Shown here: one piece after another, positions 10,789 to 23,330 of the stretch
Numbering within the stretch: position 1 is the stretch's first letter
Layout: every line of letters begins with the position of its first letter
Source of the DNA: Proteles cristata cristata
Lineage: Eukaryota > Chordata > Mammalia > Carnivora > Hyaenidae
Direction: 5' to 3'
Assembly: GCA_017311185.1 (NCBI GenBank)
Contig: JAESUZ010002871.1
Location: 930,001-994,000, forward strand
DNA: 64,000 nucleotides
Translations under genes and position numbers: made by a program
Notes under the pieces: generated by a model
Seen by the model: only the letters and a program-made list of their open reading frames with translations
Told to the model about the DNA's origin: nothing
The model's database searches: none

Positions 10789-11803
10789 TCCGTTTGCTTT
10801 GGAAGCTGGGTGGGTCCAGGAATGGCGTAGGAGAAGAAAGCTACAATAAGAGCAAAGTGAGAGGGCCAGACCGATGGTCATCGAGTGGTCTGAAGTCCCT
10901 GACTTGTCTCGTACTTCCTGCTGTACATGTAGTATTGGATGGCTAATGGCTCCTCGGTTCTTTCCTCACCAGTGATTTGTGGTATCACCTGTCCCAGGGT
11001 TTATAGAAAGGAGCCAATTCTGCTACTCATGATTCTATGTTGTGACAGTGGCACCTGCAATATGGAGCCCAATGGTAGTTGCTATGGAAGCAGCTCTTCT
11101 CACTTCTGAGATGCATAACTCACGTGTCATTGACTCGTGTGTCCTCCTTATTTAGGCAGTGGTCACTGCACTGTCTGACCGGTGAACATGCATGATAGGA
11201 ACTGGGATCCATGTACGGGACCAGCTCAGGGTGAAGCTGTGAGGAAAGTAGAGCAGTACGTCTGGATGATCAGGTTAACTTCCAGGGACAGGAGAGGAAG
11301 GTCTGAGTCACCTGGCTACTCTTAATCATGTCTGTAAGGAGCCAGGAGCATGCCTTTGAGCTTAGCGGAGGCATGTCCACCAAGACCTCAAAAGAAAAAA
11401 ACTGCCTAGGACAAGAGAGCTTCCAAACTCCTCTGCTGAACTTCCTTTCGAACCCCTAGACTCTAAACTCAGATCGAGTATTAGACATTGGTTTTCAAGT
11501 ATGTGGTGTGCTTAGACTTGGCACCTGGTGCTATTGGTGTTGTTTTTACCTCTACCTCACTGTTGCTCATGTACCTAGCCTTTCTCTGCCCATGCCCTCC
11601 CTAGGGTGCTGCTTGCTACTGCTGTCTCAGTGTTACTGGCCGAAGGGAAATCTGGGGTTTGACACCTCCCCATTCCTCGTCATCCCAAGTACTCAGGACT
11701 GGTCCCCTCCATGTGAAATTCAAAGTTTATTCTATCATTATCATCAACAAAACCTATCTGTGAATCTCACAGGCTCATCCTCTCCTTGACAGGTTCCAAA
11801 TTT
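10789..11803. other. No gene or named repeat seen
   Basis: Anonymous sequence. The frame at 11508-11789 has a hydrophobic, Leu/Cys-rich translation but no signature, no start context and no coding neighbour; I regard it as chance. Confidence 0.45.
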
Positions 11804-11815
11804 AAAAGACACATA

Positions 11816-12023
11816 GAGGGGCGCCTGGGTGGCTCAGTTGGTTAAGCATCCAACTTTGGCTAAGGTCATGATCTCACGGTTCGTGGGTTCAAGCCCCACA
11901 TCTGGCTCTGTGCTGACAGCTCAGAGCCTGGAGCCTGCTTTGGATTCTGTATCTCCCTCTCTCTCTGCCCCTCCCCCTCTCATGCTCTGTCTCTTAAAAA
12001 ATAAATAAACATTAAATTTTTTT
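11816..12023 (+). mobile_element. CAN-SINE forming the 5' half of a SINE-L1 composite
   Basis: Complete CAN-SINE: head ggggcgcctgggtggctcag, B box ggttcgtgggttcaagcccc, CT linker, and a tail with aaaaaataaataaacatt followed by eight T and AAA (12001-12026). The left 12-base TSD copy (aaaagacacata, 11804-11815) touches its 5' end. No second copy of that word follows the SINE tail; it is found only after the adjoining L1 piece. Confidence 0.95.
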
Positions 12024-12232
12024 TAAAGACCAAGGGGGAGAAGATGGGGGGAAATAGTGGGGGAGAGGGAGAGAGGCAAACCATGAAAGACTCTTGAATA
12101 CTGAGAACAAACAGGACTGAGGGGTGTGGGGCGGGACGGGGGAGATGGGCATGGAGGAGGGCACTTGTGGGGATGAGCACTGGGTGTTATATGGAACCGA
12201 CTTGACAATAAACTATTTGTAAAAAAAAAAAA
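12024..12232 (+). mobile_element. 5'-truncated carnivore L1 3' end, 3' half of a SINE-L1 composite
   Basis: Sense-strand carnivore L1 3' terminus: 'gaaagactcttgaatactga', 'gagggcacttgtggggatga', 'gcactgggtgttatatggaa', 'gacaataaac', then 16 A. The second TSD copy aaaagacacata (12233-12244; its first four A merge with the poly(A)) follows directly. About 200 bases of L1 only. The SINE and the L1 piece share one TSD pair, so the two were probably inserted together. Confidence 0.92.
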
Positions 12233-12244
12233 AAAAGACACATA

Positions 12245-13580
12245 CAGATATGATCCAGGAGATGTCATATAAATAATCAAAATATTATAAAACAAGAAAA
12301 GTCAAGAAAAGTTAGATTATTTCTTTGAGGATCTAAAGAACTATTATGAGAAGGATGCAAAGAAAAAATGGAAAATAAATCATTCAGCTGAAGATATTTT
12401 AGTTGAAGAAAAAAATTCACTATATAGGGGGGAAATCCTGAGTTAAGACGTTTTCCACTCTCATGACAAGGAAAAGTAGGTTCCAGCTTTCATGGTCATG
12501 CTTTCAGAATGGTTCAGTGCCATTCCTTGAAATACATGAAGTAATTCTAGGGAGAACTTGATAATTTAGTACTCTGTCCTTAAAGATAAAGCGGGAGGCA
12601 TTCTGTCGGACCTCAGCAAAGCCTTCCATACAGAGAACTATGAACTTTTTCCCCCCAAGCAAGCCAACACACCTGGCACATTCTGTAGAGGTCAAGCTGT
12701 TTTTGTGATAGATTTAACTTGGAGTACCTACATTAGAGTCAAGGACTCAGTAAGTGGAAATTTTTTCAATAAATGCACAGGGATCCTGGCCTAGATCAAA
12801 TACATCACAGTTTGCTACGTCTTCCATGACAAATTCTAAGAAGCTTATGGACCTCCAATGGTGTTACCTACACACTGCCTAGTCAACAAAGCTTTGAAAT
12901 AACCTTTCATCTCTTCATTCTTTACCCAAACTGTTTACCTGTGGCCTAGATATGTGAGAAGGTAATTCCCAGCGAGGATTTAGAATGCAGAACTTTTTAC
13001 TTCAATTACACTGACTACCAAGGACATAAATATGTTCTCTGGGAGTAATCAATCAGGATTATGCATTCTCTTGGTTTACTGAGGAAGGTTGATTTTAAGC
13101 CAAACTGGCTTCTGCCGGATGAGTGCTTGTAATTGATACATACTTCATTGATCACTGCTGGGGTTCATAACAAGGAGCAGGAAACCTCAGTTTTAGATAT
13201 TAACATGCACAGGTGAGAGGGAGAAAAAGAGAGAAAGTAAGCAATGAAGGAAGGCTTAAGATTGGATTAGAGAAACTTCTTAAGGCATCTAAACAGAGGA
13301 AGCTTTCCTAAAAGAGAACTAAAAAGACCTGCAAAACCATCTACCTGCCTGGTGTATATATTAAAGCAGAAACACCATTCGAAAAGAATGAGAAATGTTG
13401 TTCAGACTAGCGAGAATTACACTCTCACTTCCATTAAGTTCCAAGTGTAGCTTATTATCTGTGCTCCAGTGGCCATATTATAGAAAGTATTGGTATGCTA
13501 GGACTTGGTGGTCGGGAGAAGTGAAGAAACCAGATTCTTAGAATAAAATGTTCCTTGAGTTCAGTTCTTTTCAAAACCTC
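12245..13580. other. No gene or named repeat seen
   Basis: AT-rich anonymous sequence. The small minus frame at 12504-12695 carries no recognisable motif. Confidence 0.45.
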
Positions 13581-13693
13581 AGGAGAGAGAGGGAGAGAGA
13601 GAGAGACAGAGAGAGACAGAGAGAGACAGAGACAGAGAGAAGAGAGACAGAGACAGAGACAGAGAGAGAGAGGAGGGAGAGAGAGAGAGAGAT
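13581..13693. repeat. (GA)n / (GACA)n microsatellite
   Basis: Imperfect GAGAGACAGA units over about 110 bases. It resembles an expanded SINE linker, but no SINE head or tail flanks it. Confidence 0.95.
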
Positions 13694-15079
13694 GATCCTC
13701 AACTGATAATGGATACAGTGCTGGAGATGGAAAATGCTAACAGCGCAGACCCTTCTCTCAAGCTCTCACTCTCTGTCTTTCTCAGTTCTGGAATTTCTGA
13801 TTATCAAAGGATTGAAAAGATCTTAAGTATTTTAACTTAAAACAAATGAAGGCTCAGAAAAGAAAATAGGTACACACATTTTCAAAGTCATCAACTTCAA
13901 ACATTGCAAAACCATTTAGGAGAGAGGATGGTGAGGCAGGACCGGCCACGTTTCCCACCTCTTCACTCCATAAAATATCTTACTAAACTATAAGAAGCTT
14001 TGTTAATGTTTAAAAGATAAAAGGGCAAAAGCTGAGAGATATATACTCTATGGTATATATACCATATAGATATAATGTACTAAGTAAAAAGTGATGGCAT
14101 TTTCTAATATAAATATCCAAATCTGAGAAATGCGGTTAAAATGAGGCAAGCTCCAAAAACTAATGGACCCTCCTCTTGGGGTCCCTTTTGTCTTATTCTT
14201 CTGACTCTTACCATTTTCATAGCCTTAATGGATACTACCATTCAACGTGACATTTGCAAACAGTTTCTGAAACCTACTAAACCCTGTCATGAGATAAGAA
14301 GTAAAGGGAATGATCTACACACTGCCTACACAGTTATAAAACTTGCTTAAAGGAAGATTTGGAAAAAGACTCCGAATTTTTCCAAGTTATAATTAGCTTG
14401 TCATTTCACTGGGACTGTGGCTTTTCTCTTCTTTGCCCTGGAGGCTAGCCCTTGGAATAACTAGGGTAGGAAGAAGACTTATATAGGATTGGAGGGAATA
14501 GGAACAAAATTGGGTTTAGCAGTAAGGGGGAAACTTGGCAGCATAGAATTGTAGTTATTTCATTGTTCTGTCATACAATATGTATTTCACACTAAAGAGT
14601 TCAGCATCAAGAGGAGGCAACATCATATGGTCTTATGCTCAATAAATATTAACTGAACCAAAATAAACATCAACAAAATGTGTACTTTACTGAAATAATT
14701 CCCTCATAGCCATACATATTTTTTCATTTGACATAATACTTTGCTTTCATGCACACTTAATTTAGCTCTTTCTCTCTCTCTGTCTTCTGTATATTTTGTT
14801 CTATATCTATATAAGCAGTGGGGAAACAATTATCCATTAAAGTCCACTGAACTACAGTGTGAAGTTATGCAAAACTATAATGGATTTTGTTTTTAGGTGG
14901 CAGGTGACAGGTTTAACTAACTTAATTTCTAAAATAATCAGAGAAAGTACAAAATGTTATTTATGCTATCCAACTAAGTATTTATTAAATTCTTATAAAT
15001 CATTCATCCAAGCCTGATGCCAGCAGTTATAATACCATATGATAAGTGCTATCATACAAGAATTCAAAAGGGTTATGAA
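13694..15079. other. No gene seen; one 18-base perfect palindrome
   Basis: Anonymous AT-rich sequence. The self-complementary word tatggtatatataccata lies at 14049-14066. The frame 14141-14350 encodes 69 residues with one hydrophobic stretch (about residues 10-30). It has no recognised homology and no neighbouring gene, so it is not called as a gene. Confidence 0.45.
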
Positions 15080-16430
15080 ATCAGGTAAGGAATCCGAGTT
15101 TAATCCAGGGGACAATTTGTAGCTGCTGAGTGTTTGAAATAGGAATTGGAGTGGTCATTTCTGTATTTCAGACAGATCATTCTGGCTGCAGAACTAAGCA
15201 TAGCAGACTGGGTAGGAGACTATAATAGGCAGATATTTGAGAGAGGGTGGGAGTCTGGTATGGGGTAACAGAGGCAGTGGGTATAAAGAAATAGTGAACT
15301 GATTTGAGACTTGATAAGTAAGTAGACTTGATGGATTTTGTGATACTTGGGAAATAAGAAACACGGGAAGAAGAAGAGGGCTTTAAGAGATAAGAGAAGA
15401 CTACGAGTCCACTTTGGGATGTGTAAGTTTAGAACATACCTAGAACTATGAGAGAGTTGGACATATGCTTAGATTTGTAATTGAGGATCCATATCTGAAT
15501 TAAAGACATAAATTCAGGGGCGCCTGGGTGGCTCAGTCGGTTAGGCGTCCGACTTTGGCTCAGGTCGTGATCTCACGGTTCGTGGGTTCGAGCCCCATGT
15601 CGGGCCCTGTGCTGCCAGCTCAGAGCCTAGAGCCTGTTTCAGATTCTGTGTCTCCCTCTCTCTCTGGCCCTCCCCTGTTCACGCTGTCTCTCTCTCTCAG
15701 AAATTAAAAAAAAAAAAAAAACCCACGAAAGACATAAATTGAAAAATAATAGGCACATAGATAATAATGAAAGCCTTGATAAAACTGACTAGAAGAGAGT
15801 GTTCACAGTGAGAAGAGAAGGTACCCTGAGACAGAATCTGACCAACTCTGGTGTTCCAGAAATGGGCAAGGACAAAGGTACCTGCCAACAAGATGAGAAA
15901 AAAAACAACAACTAGAAAGCCAAAATAAAATCAGGAAATCAGTGGTGTTGAGGAAGCCTAAAACTTCCTGCTGTTGACTCCATAAGTGATCAACAATGTG
16001 AAAGAAAGAGAAGTAGCGTCAGCACTGAAGTGCCCACTGGCTTTATCAACCAGAAGGGCACTGCAGACCTAGCTCAGAGGATTTCAGTAATGTCTGAGGG
16101 AGAAAATCCAGACCGGAAGTTGGGGGGGGGTAGAGACAGTAGGTAGACAATTCTCTGAAGATGTTTGCAGAGGAGAAATACAGGGAGAAAATGGAGAAGA
16201 ATCTTCAGTGAAGGAAGAGATTGTCTTTCAAATGATGACAGTCTTAAACATCTTTCCATGCTAGTGGTAAGGAGCCAGAAATAGAGACAGAAGATAAAAG
16301 AACAAGTGATAATCTGTTACATGAAGTCTCTGAGGAGGTAGGAAGGAGGAGCGGCCTGAAGGGAAGTAGAAAGCCAGGTGCTGACAGGAGGGAGGTCACT
16401 GATGCAGGAAAGGAGCTAAAGGTAGATATC
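15080..16430. repeat. Ancient dispersed mammalian repeat, family not named
   Basis: The segments 'cagatcattctggctgcag', 'gatgtgtaagtttagaacat', 'gtgatcaacaatgtgaaag' and 'gaagtgcccactggctttat' follow the order of a common ancient mammalian dispersed repeat whose name I cannot give with certainty. It is interrupted by the CAN-SINE at 15515. Frames inside it on the minus strand (16074-16432) are not genes. Confidence 0.45.
15515..15727 (+). mobile_element. Young CAN-SINE with 13-base target-site duplication
   Basis: Near-consensus: GGGGCGCCTGGGTGGCTCAG head, 'ggttcgtgggttcgagcccc' B box, TCTCTCTCTCAGAAATT and a 16-A tail. TSD aaagacataaatt at 15502-15514 and 15728-15740. Inserted into the ancient repeat around it. 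Low divergence suggests recent felid activity. Confidence 0.98.
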
Positions 16431-16699
16431 ATGCAGGAAATATATGATTTGGTGGTGAGAGACCAAGCGATTCTCTGGTTAATGCATACTTTCTCTGTGA
16501 AGAATGTGAGGCAGACGAGTTGGAGGCAGTGGGTTGAATGATTATGTCTTCAGATGCCTCTCTATGAGACAGTCACAGCAGATCACCCAGAGAGAGGGTA
16601 TTCTATGAACTGCAGCTCTAGTGCCTAGCACCACACTAAAACCCAGTTGTTAAATATAGTCATCCTATGGAGCAAAGGATCTAAACTTTGGTTCACAGT

Positions 16700-16965
16700 G
16701 TAGTTAAGCATGCTGCAGACTCTAGAATTTGCTCGACTGGGACTAAATCCTGATTTTACCACTTTCTAGCCATGTGACCTTGGGTTAACTATAAAAATCT
16801 CACTATGCCTCAAATCCTCATCTGTAAAATGAGGACACTGACAGAGGAGAGTTAATGGGAGACAATAATTCCTGCATTAACTAAAGACTTCATAAAAGTA
16901 GAGGCCTTGGAATATAGCACCTGGCATACAGCGACGTTTACGTAAGTGGTGGTGGTATTATTAGA
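16700..16965 (+). repeat. MIR
   Basis: Clear MIR order: 'ttttaccactttctagccat', 'gtgaccttgggttaactata', 'cctcatctgtaaaatgagga', 'agcacctggcatacag', end near 'ggtggtattatta'. Confidence 0.75.
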
Positions 16966-17078
16966 GCTTCTTCCACTTCTACACATTCCTGACAAAATGG
17001 ACATCTTTACAAACATGGCCTTATATTTATTTATGACTAGACAAAGATAGAAATCTAACTCAGATAAAATCTAGTCTA

Positions 17079-17285
17079 GGGCACCTGGGTGGGTCAGTCA
17101 GTTAAGCGTCTGACTTTGGCTCAGGTCATGATCTCACAGTCCGTGAGTTCGACCCCTGTGTCAGGCTCTGCTGTGACAGATTAGAGCCTGCTTCAGATTC
17201 TGTGTCTCCCTCTCTTTCCACTTCTCCCCCGCTTGCACTCTGTCTCTCTCTCTCTCAAAAAATAAATAAAGAGTAAAATTTTTAA
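17079..17285 (+). mobile_element. CAN-SINE
   Basis: Head gggcacctgggtgggtcagt, B box near gtgagttcgacccctg, CT linker, and a tail with aaaaaataaataaag. Flanks atctagtcta (left) and atgtagtcca (right) are a decayed target-site duplication. Confidence 0.96.
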
Positions 17286-20200
17286 AAATGTAGTCCAATA
17301 TTTGCATTAATTTGCAAGGCTGGTCAAATCCCTCCATCCCCCCTGTAAAACTAGATCTTAAGCTACATTAAAAATTAAAAATTCTACAATGTTAAAGACT
17401 ATATAGCAACTGCAGAATTTTATATAAACCACATGGTTCTGCTTTTAAATATTTAGCCCTGCAGATCATTTCTTAAATATGGTACTGTTTTTCTCTGACA
17501 ATTCTAGAGCAATTTTATTACACTTAAAAAAATAAATATCTAAGTATCTTTCTCAAGCAACTTCAAATATTCACACCATTTTTTTCCATTTCAGCTTAGA
17601 TTTATTCATGTGCACAAGACTTAGTCCTCTAGGTAGAAAAACTGTTGCCTGTAATTTAAAAATTGTGAAATTATTACTTCCTCCTAAAAGCAAAATGTTT
17701 CAGGATCATGATAATCCTTACGAGCTGCTTAAAATTTGTTACAGCCTGTTGTACAGACAAAGCAAAACAGTACCTCTCCGAAGGCAACTCTAAGTTAGTT
17801 CTTTCTTAGGTCTAGCTATCTGGAACATGAACGCTTTAGGTATTTCACCAGACGTTATATAAAGTCTATGGCATGAATTTTGATACAAGGTTTAGGTAAA
17901 TTGTTAAATTTCAGTTAATTATGCTATGTATGCATGATGCAAAAATACCTGAACCTGTTTACTCATCTGGAACTGAGCTTTGGAGACTTGCTTCAGGTCC
18001 CCTCCACTAATGCTATATTAGTTATTCTCCCCCATAGACTACAGATCTGTAGTCAATTTAGTCATTCCCATAGATGCTAACATCAGGGGACCAGAATTTT
18101 CTTTTCTCTCTGTGGAAAAATTTCTATAACTTCCCAAATTCAATTAGGCAAACCTTCAACTCTTCAACTATCTTGTTACTCTATGAAAGTCTGAATGCAC
18201 TTTAAAAAAAAAAAAAACCTTTAAAATATGGCAGATCTCCAAATACTTTGGAAGTCTAACAGTGTTAACATTTTTAATATCACTTCATATAGGTATAGCA
18301 CACATAGTTTGGATTTTCATTTTTGAAGGTTTATTTTTGGAAGAGTTGGTTCTAAAATGAGAAAGTACAAGGTTATTTAACAGTGACGGTGAGTAATAGT
18401 AAGGTTGTTTTGCATTGGGTGTTACAATGTGTAAAGTGCCTAGAAGGGAGTCCAGAACCTATTATCATCATTACAGGGTCATTTATCCTTAGAAAGTTTG
18501 GGTACAGTAACCAAACCCATGCAACACTCCTATGTAGATGATAATGTGGGGCAATTTCATTTATTCAGATTAGAATATACAGTCTTCCCAGTTTCAATGT
18601 CCACTAGGTTGTCAGTAAACATAGAACCAGGTAAAAATGAGCTGCATATCTACTTAGAATATTTTTATTGTGCTGAAGTAGCCTGCCTTAACTCAACAAC
18701 TTTAGGGATATGTTCAGAACAAAAACACAAATATCCAAACATGTGGCTCCTTTCCCTTTAGAACCAGAGCCACATAGACTAAGAAGAATATTTCTTTCTC
18801 CACAGATCCCTTATGGCAACCACCCCTTGTCATTACACTGAGATACTGATATGTTTTCACAATGTGTTATACAATCCTCAGGTTATTAAGGGATCTAAAT
18901 TATCAAAAGGTTTTATATATTTCTTATAAAAATAATTAGTTAAGAACTATAGATGGTTATATGCACAAAGATTTGTCTTGGCTAATGGAACAATGGAAAA
19001 TATTCTACATAAAGAATTGGAGAAGAAAACACTTAGCAGTAGTAGCTTTAAATACAAATAAAACAAGTAATACAATAAAAAACTAAATAAGAGAGAAGTC
19101 AGAAAATTCTGTTGAACTTCCCACCTCTCAGTCTTCCAACCTAAACTATTAACAGACTCTATTTGTTAAAGATTATTCTGTCTTCATGTGAATTTGGATG
19201 AAGTGCAGAAATTAGCTGGGTGAATTGGTTTGTTTAGAAACAGTTTGTAAGTATGTTAAATGTTGAAAAAACAAACAGCCCATTGACTGGGTGACACCAC
19301 TATTAGGACTGAGGACTTCACATTGACAAACTTGCCAATAAAGTAGGGCATGATTTCAGAATTAAAGTAGAAACAGCAGCACTTTAAAACACATAAGGTA
19401 GAAATCATTTTTTCATGATTATGAAGTAATATACAAGGATTAATCCTATGTGTGTGGGGGGTGAACACATGTGTGTATGTGCATGTGCATAAGCATTTGT
19501 TAAGGAAGTGGTAGCTCACAAGCATCTCTCTTGAGGGACTCCTTGGAGACTGAGTCAGGGGTTTAGAGCACATATTGGTGCTGTGCTAATGGTGCCATGG
19601 TATTTTTGGGAGACCATGTAGGCAAAACCCCTTCCTTTATAAAACATTTTATTTCCTTAAATGCTCACTGACAATCTAAAAACTAGCGTGTGAGTTACTC
19701 CCCTTTTTACAATGCTTTGAGAGCTTAAGCAAACTTTCCCAAGGCTTCAAGGGATGTAGGCAGCAGAGCAGAGTCTGACTCTGGGTTACTATCATCTCGG
19801 AGCCTAAACAATCTCCACTCGACCTAAGCTGGTTATAAAATGAGTTGATTCTGAAGAGTTTGGACCTCCAGTCAAAGATCTGCAAGCCTCTGCATACATC
19901 CTGCTGCCTTGGCCATGCCTAACTACACTACTCGGGGTCTCAAGAGTACGAATTAAGAATATCACTTATCATATTAAAATCAATAGTGCCTTTAAATAGT
20001 CCCAATAAAATTACCCAAAAAGAACGTTTTTCAATACTAAGCAAAACTGTCTCCTCTGATAAACTGTCATCTTTCTTTCATTTTTTTTAAATATATAAGG
20101 AAAGCTACACGTACTTGAAATTTCCAAGGATTTCCCAGTGTTATACTCAGTGACAGAAACTCAGAAGAGTTGGTCTCTGTTTCCTTATCTTTTTCTATTA

Positions 20201-20449
20201 CCATTTTATCAAGCTTAGTACATTTATCTTCTTTGAAAAGTTGTCTCCAATCATTTTTGCAAAAGTGGCGTGGTATAAGTAGATGGCAACATTTAAAAAA
20301 TCACACTTGAAACCATTTAAAAACCTTAGTAACCAGATCCCTCGTTAGATCATTTGTGAGATAAGTTTCCTGGCCTTCTGTTCACTCATGAACAGATAAT
20401 TCTGTTCTGAGGTGGAAAAGAGAAAGGAAGAAAGGAGGAAAGAATGTAA
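17286..20449. other. No gene or recent repeat seen
   Basis: Over 3 kb of anonymous AT-rich sequence. A possible MIR relic lies at 19680-19790 (minus). Small frames at 17608-17793, 18498-18761 (plus) and 19256-19573, 19676-19885 (minus) show no domains. This begins the SINE-free interval that runs to 30.4 kb. Confidence 0.4.
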
Positions 20450-20645
20450 CCTTGAGCCCCTGCTAGGTGCCAACTAGGGGCGCTTCATGTATGTAACCCC
20501 ATTTTATTCACCCCATACTCAGATGATGAAAGAGACTCAGATTCTCACTAAGTTTGCGCTGCTAAGTGCAAGAGTTGGGATCTTACATTTAGGTATGTTT
20601 GGTCCCTAAGCCTGTGTTCTTTTCACTCTGCCAGCAGCCTCCTGA
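20450..20645 (-). repeat. MIR-like relic, minus strand
   Basis: 'cccctgctaggtgccaacta', 'taaccccattttattcaccc', and the end 'cctgtgttcttttcactctg' fit an antisense MIR. Confidence 0.5.
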
Positions 20646-21931
20646 TAGTTACTCCAAACTCGAGTCTTCCAATGGGCCAGGGCATAAAATGCCTCTTGGC
20701 TTTGTCTATGGGAATAGCTGCAGAGGCTCTAATTTAAAATAATTTTACTTATGGATGTGTAACCCTTAGCAAACATGACTCATGCTGTATGCTTATATTG
20801 CAGCATATAATTTTATGAAAAAGAAAAATTGGACTGATACTTCTAACAATGACAGAAAGGAAAAGCGAAATTCAAATTATGTGATAGCATGCATGTAGGG
20901 CGGGGCAGGCAGCTTTTACTGTCACTTGTTTTTGGAGAGCTAAAGAATCAGCATCTCTATAAGTAACAAACTCGTTCCTAAATATATAGCCATGAAAACT
21001 TTATAGGGCTCCCACCTTTCTCCCCAAATATTGTTTGAAGTGCATGTTTACACCTATATAGGATACACGGGCTGGATGAAATCCAGTCGAGAGCACTAAA
21101 GTACAGTGTGAGTATGCCTTTCATGGTTATATAATATATTGACTTTGGGCTTGTGCTAGAGGAATTGTTCCTTGCCTCCAGCTCCTGAATTTACTATAGC
21201 TGCCAAACACTTCCAAAACCTCTCAGTCTCAATCTCGGGACTGGAGAAATTCCACAGCACTAGGAGATCAAGTTTCGCATCAATATTTTTGTGGGCTCCT
21301 TGCCAATGCCTTATCAAGGAAAAATATAATTATAGGCGAGACTGCAGCAAGCTGATTCTGTAATATTCTCCCCTCCTGTCTCAGCTGCTAAAATATAATG
21401 TAATAAAAGTGATATAAGATACTGCATCTGCCCTTTTCATAATTCTATTTTCATTTTAGTTCCATTGCTGGATTGAGGAAGATTCCAAGCCATGCCAGAG
21501 CTACTGATGCTTAGCTTCTCAAACTCTAGTGTCTGATTTAGGAAAGTTATAGTTTAAAATAGAACTCATGGTAGAAAAAGTGGCAGTGGGGGAGAAAATG
21601 TGGGGTTTTGTGACAACTGTGGTTTTCTTGTGTGTGTTTTCCCCCAAATCTGCTTTAATGGACAGTTCAATTTCTATATCATAGATAAAGTTAGAACAGG
21701 GAACTTAATAATTAATTCATATTGTTTATGGGTCCTTTGAGGGGGCATTCTTTATCACCATGTGATAACCCCAAGCCATGTTTCAGGACTAAGTCCTCCT
21801 GTTCATTCAGATTGGGCTATGTCAAACTTTTACAATGGAAGATCCAGGAGAAAGACATGATTTGTTGTGTGGTATCTAAGAAACCATAAGCCAACACAAT
21901 GATGTTAAATGATACACAGAGTCATTGTTTT
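20646..21931. other. No gene or named repeat seen
   Basis: Anonymous AT-rich sequence. The frame at 21172-21363 has no motif. Confidence 0.45.
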
Positions 21932-22078
21932 ATTGTCTTTTCCAGCCTTATTGAGATATAACTGACATGTAACATTGTGTAAGCTTAAGTTGTACAACGT
22001 GAGGATATGATATTTGTAAAATTGTGAAATGATTACCATGATGAGGTTAGTTAACATATACATCACCAGAGTCATTAT
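21932..22078 (-). mobile_element. Old L1 3' UTR end, minus strand
   Basis: 'ccttattgagatataactga' followed by 'aagttgtacaacgtgaggat' and 'ttagttaacatatacatcac' is the complement of an old L1M 3' terminus. The poly(A) is lost. Confidence 0.65.
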
Positions 22079-22255
22079 TTGAGAACACAGACTTTTTCTG
22101 GCTGCCCACTGGGTATAGGTCCATGTCTAGATGGTTTAGTATGGCATCAAAGACATTTCTACCATCTTGCCTGACCCCAGCATCCTTCCTTAGGCTCATC
22201 TCTCATTTTTCTCCATGAATATTTTGTTCTCTCCTGTTCTATCTAGCCTTGTAGT

Positions 22256-22722
22256 ATTTAAGGAACTCACCAAACTCCACACCCAAAAAACAAACAACCC
22301 AGTGAAGAAATGGGCAGAAGATATGAACAGACACTTCTTCAAAGAGGACATCCAGATGGCCAACAGACACATGAAACAATGCTCAGCATCCCTCCTCATC
22401 AGGGAAATACAAATCAAAACCACACTGGGATACCACCTCACGCCAGTCAGAGTGGCTAAAATGAGCAAATCAGAGAACGTGAGATGCTGGCGAGGATGTG
22501 GAGAAATGGGCACCCTCCTACACTGTTGGTGGGAATGCAAACTGGTACAGCCCCTCTGGAAAACAGTGTGGAGGTTCCTCAGGAAACTAACAATAGAACT
22601 CCCCTAGGACCCAGCAATACCACTGCTAGGAATTTACCCAAGGGATACAGAAATACTGATGCATAGGAGCACATGTACCCCAATGTTCATAGCAGCACTC
22701 TCAGCAATAGCTAAAACATGAA
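22256..22722 (+). mobile_element. L1 ORF2 C-terminal fragment lacking both ends
   Basis: Well-preserved L1 ORF2 C-terminal coding sequence. The open frame 22215-22607 translates to the familiar [29 protein letters not shown] and [19 protein letters not shown] blocks. A TAG at about 22605 ends the frame just before the usual DPAIP block. The L1 homology stops near 22722 inside ORF2, with no 3' UTR, no poly(A) and no visible TSD, so it is a piece left by deletion or a non-standard insertion. It encodes no functional reverse transcriptase. Confidence 0.9.
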
Positions 22723-22904
22723 TGCTGAGAACAAATAACTCCTATATTCTCATAGTTTTGTCCGTTTCTCATGCTATTTACTTTATCTTTTATGGGCCTC
22801 TCCTGTCTCTGCCTGTGAACATGCTCCACCAAAACCAACATGAAAATGTGCCCTATGCCACCCTTTATCCAGACTGAACTAATGATTTCTTCCTTATGTT
22901 CATA

Positions 22905-23045
22905 ACCATCTGTCTATTTACCCTACATCTTCTTCCTCTTACATAAGCATCTTGGGACAAGATCATGCTATCTACCTCTGTATGCTGAGCATGTAGGACA
23001 GTCAGTGGCATGCACTTGGTGTCTGATAAATATTAATCACTGATT
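22905..23045 (+). repeat. Probable L2 3' end
   Basis: The segment around 'ctctgtatgctgagcatgta', then 'gtgtctgataaatattaatc', resembles the L2 3' end in the sense direction. Confidence 0.4.
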
Positions 23046-23179
23046 TTACAAGTCTGCTTCTAGGAGGGCTGCATGTTTCTTAAGATACAGTCCCTAACAG
23101 TTTGCTGACTTAGTGCTCCTCCTAAGGTATTCCTTTACAACTGAAATTTACACTGTCTTTGGGAGTCGCTAGATATTGG

Positions 23180-23330
23180 ACTCAGTGGAAAGAGTTCAGA
23201 TCTCTGTTTCACCACTTTCTACTATGTGATATGGAGATAATATTCCACCTATCTATAAAATGGGGGGGAAAAGTGTTTGCCTTGCAGGATAAAATACCTG
23301 GCACACAGTTGGTAGTCCCCAAAGTGAACA
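23180..23330 (+). repeat. Probable MIR
   Basis: 'tctctgtttcaccactttct', 'ctatctataaaatggggg' and 'aaatacctggcacacagttg' occur in MIR order; diverged. Confidence 0.45.

Noticed and set aside
14141..14350. 69-codon frame with one hydrophobic stretch as a small membrane protein
   Set aside because: No homology recognised, no promoter or coding neighbour, AT-rich context; expected by chance at this length.
22215..22607. 130-codon frame with reverse-transcriptase-like sequence as a possible gene
   Set aside because: It is an L1 ORF2 C-terminal fragment with stop and truncated ends; not a host gene.
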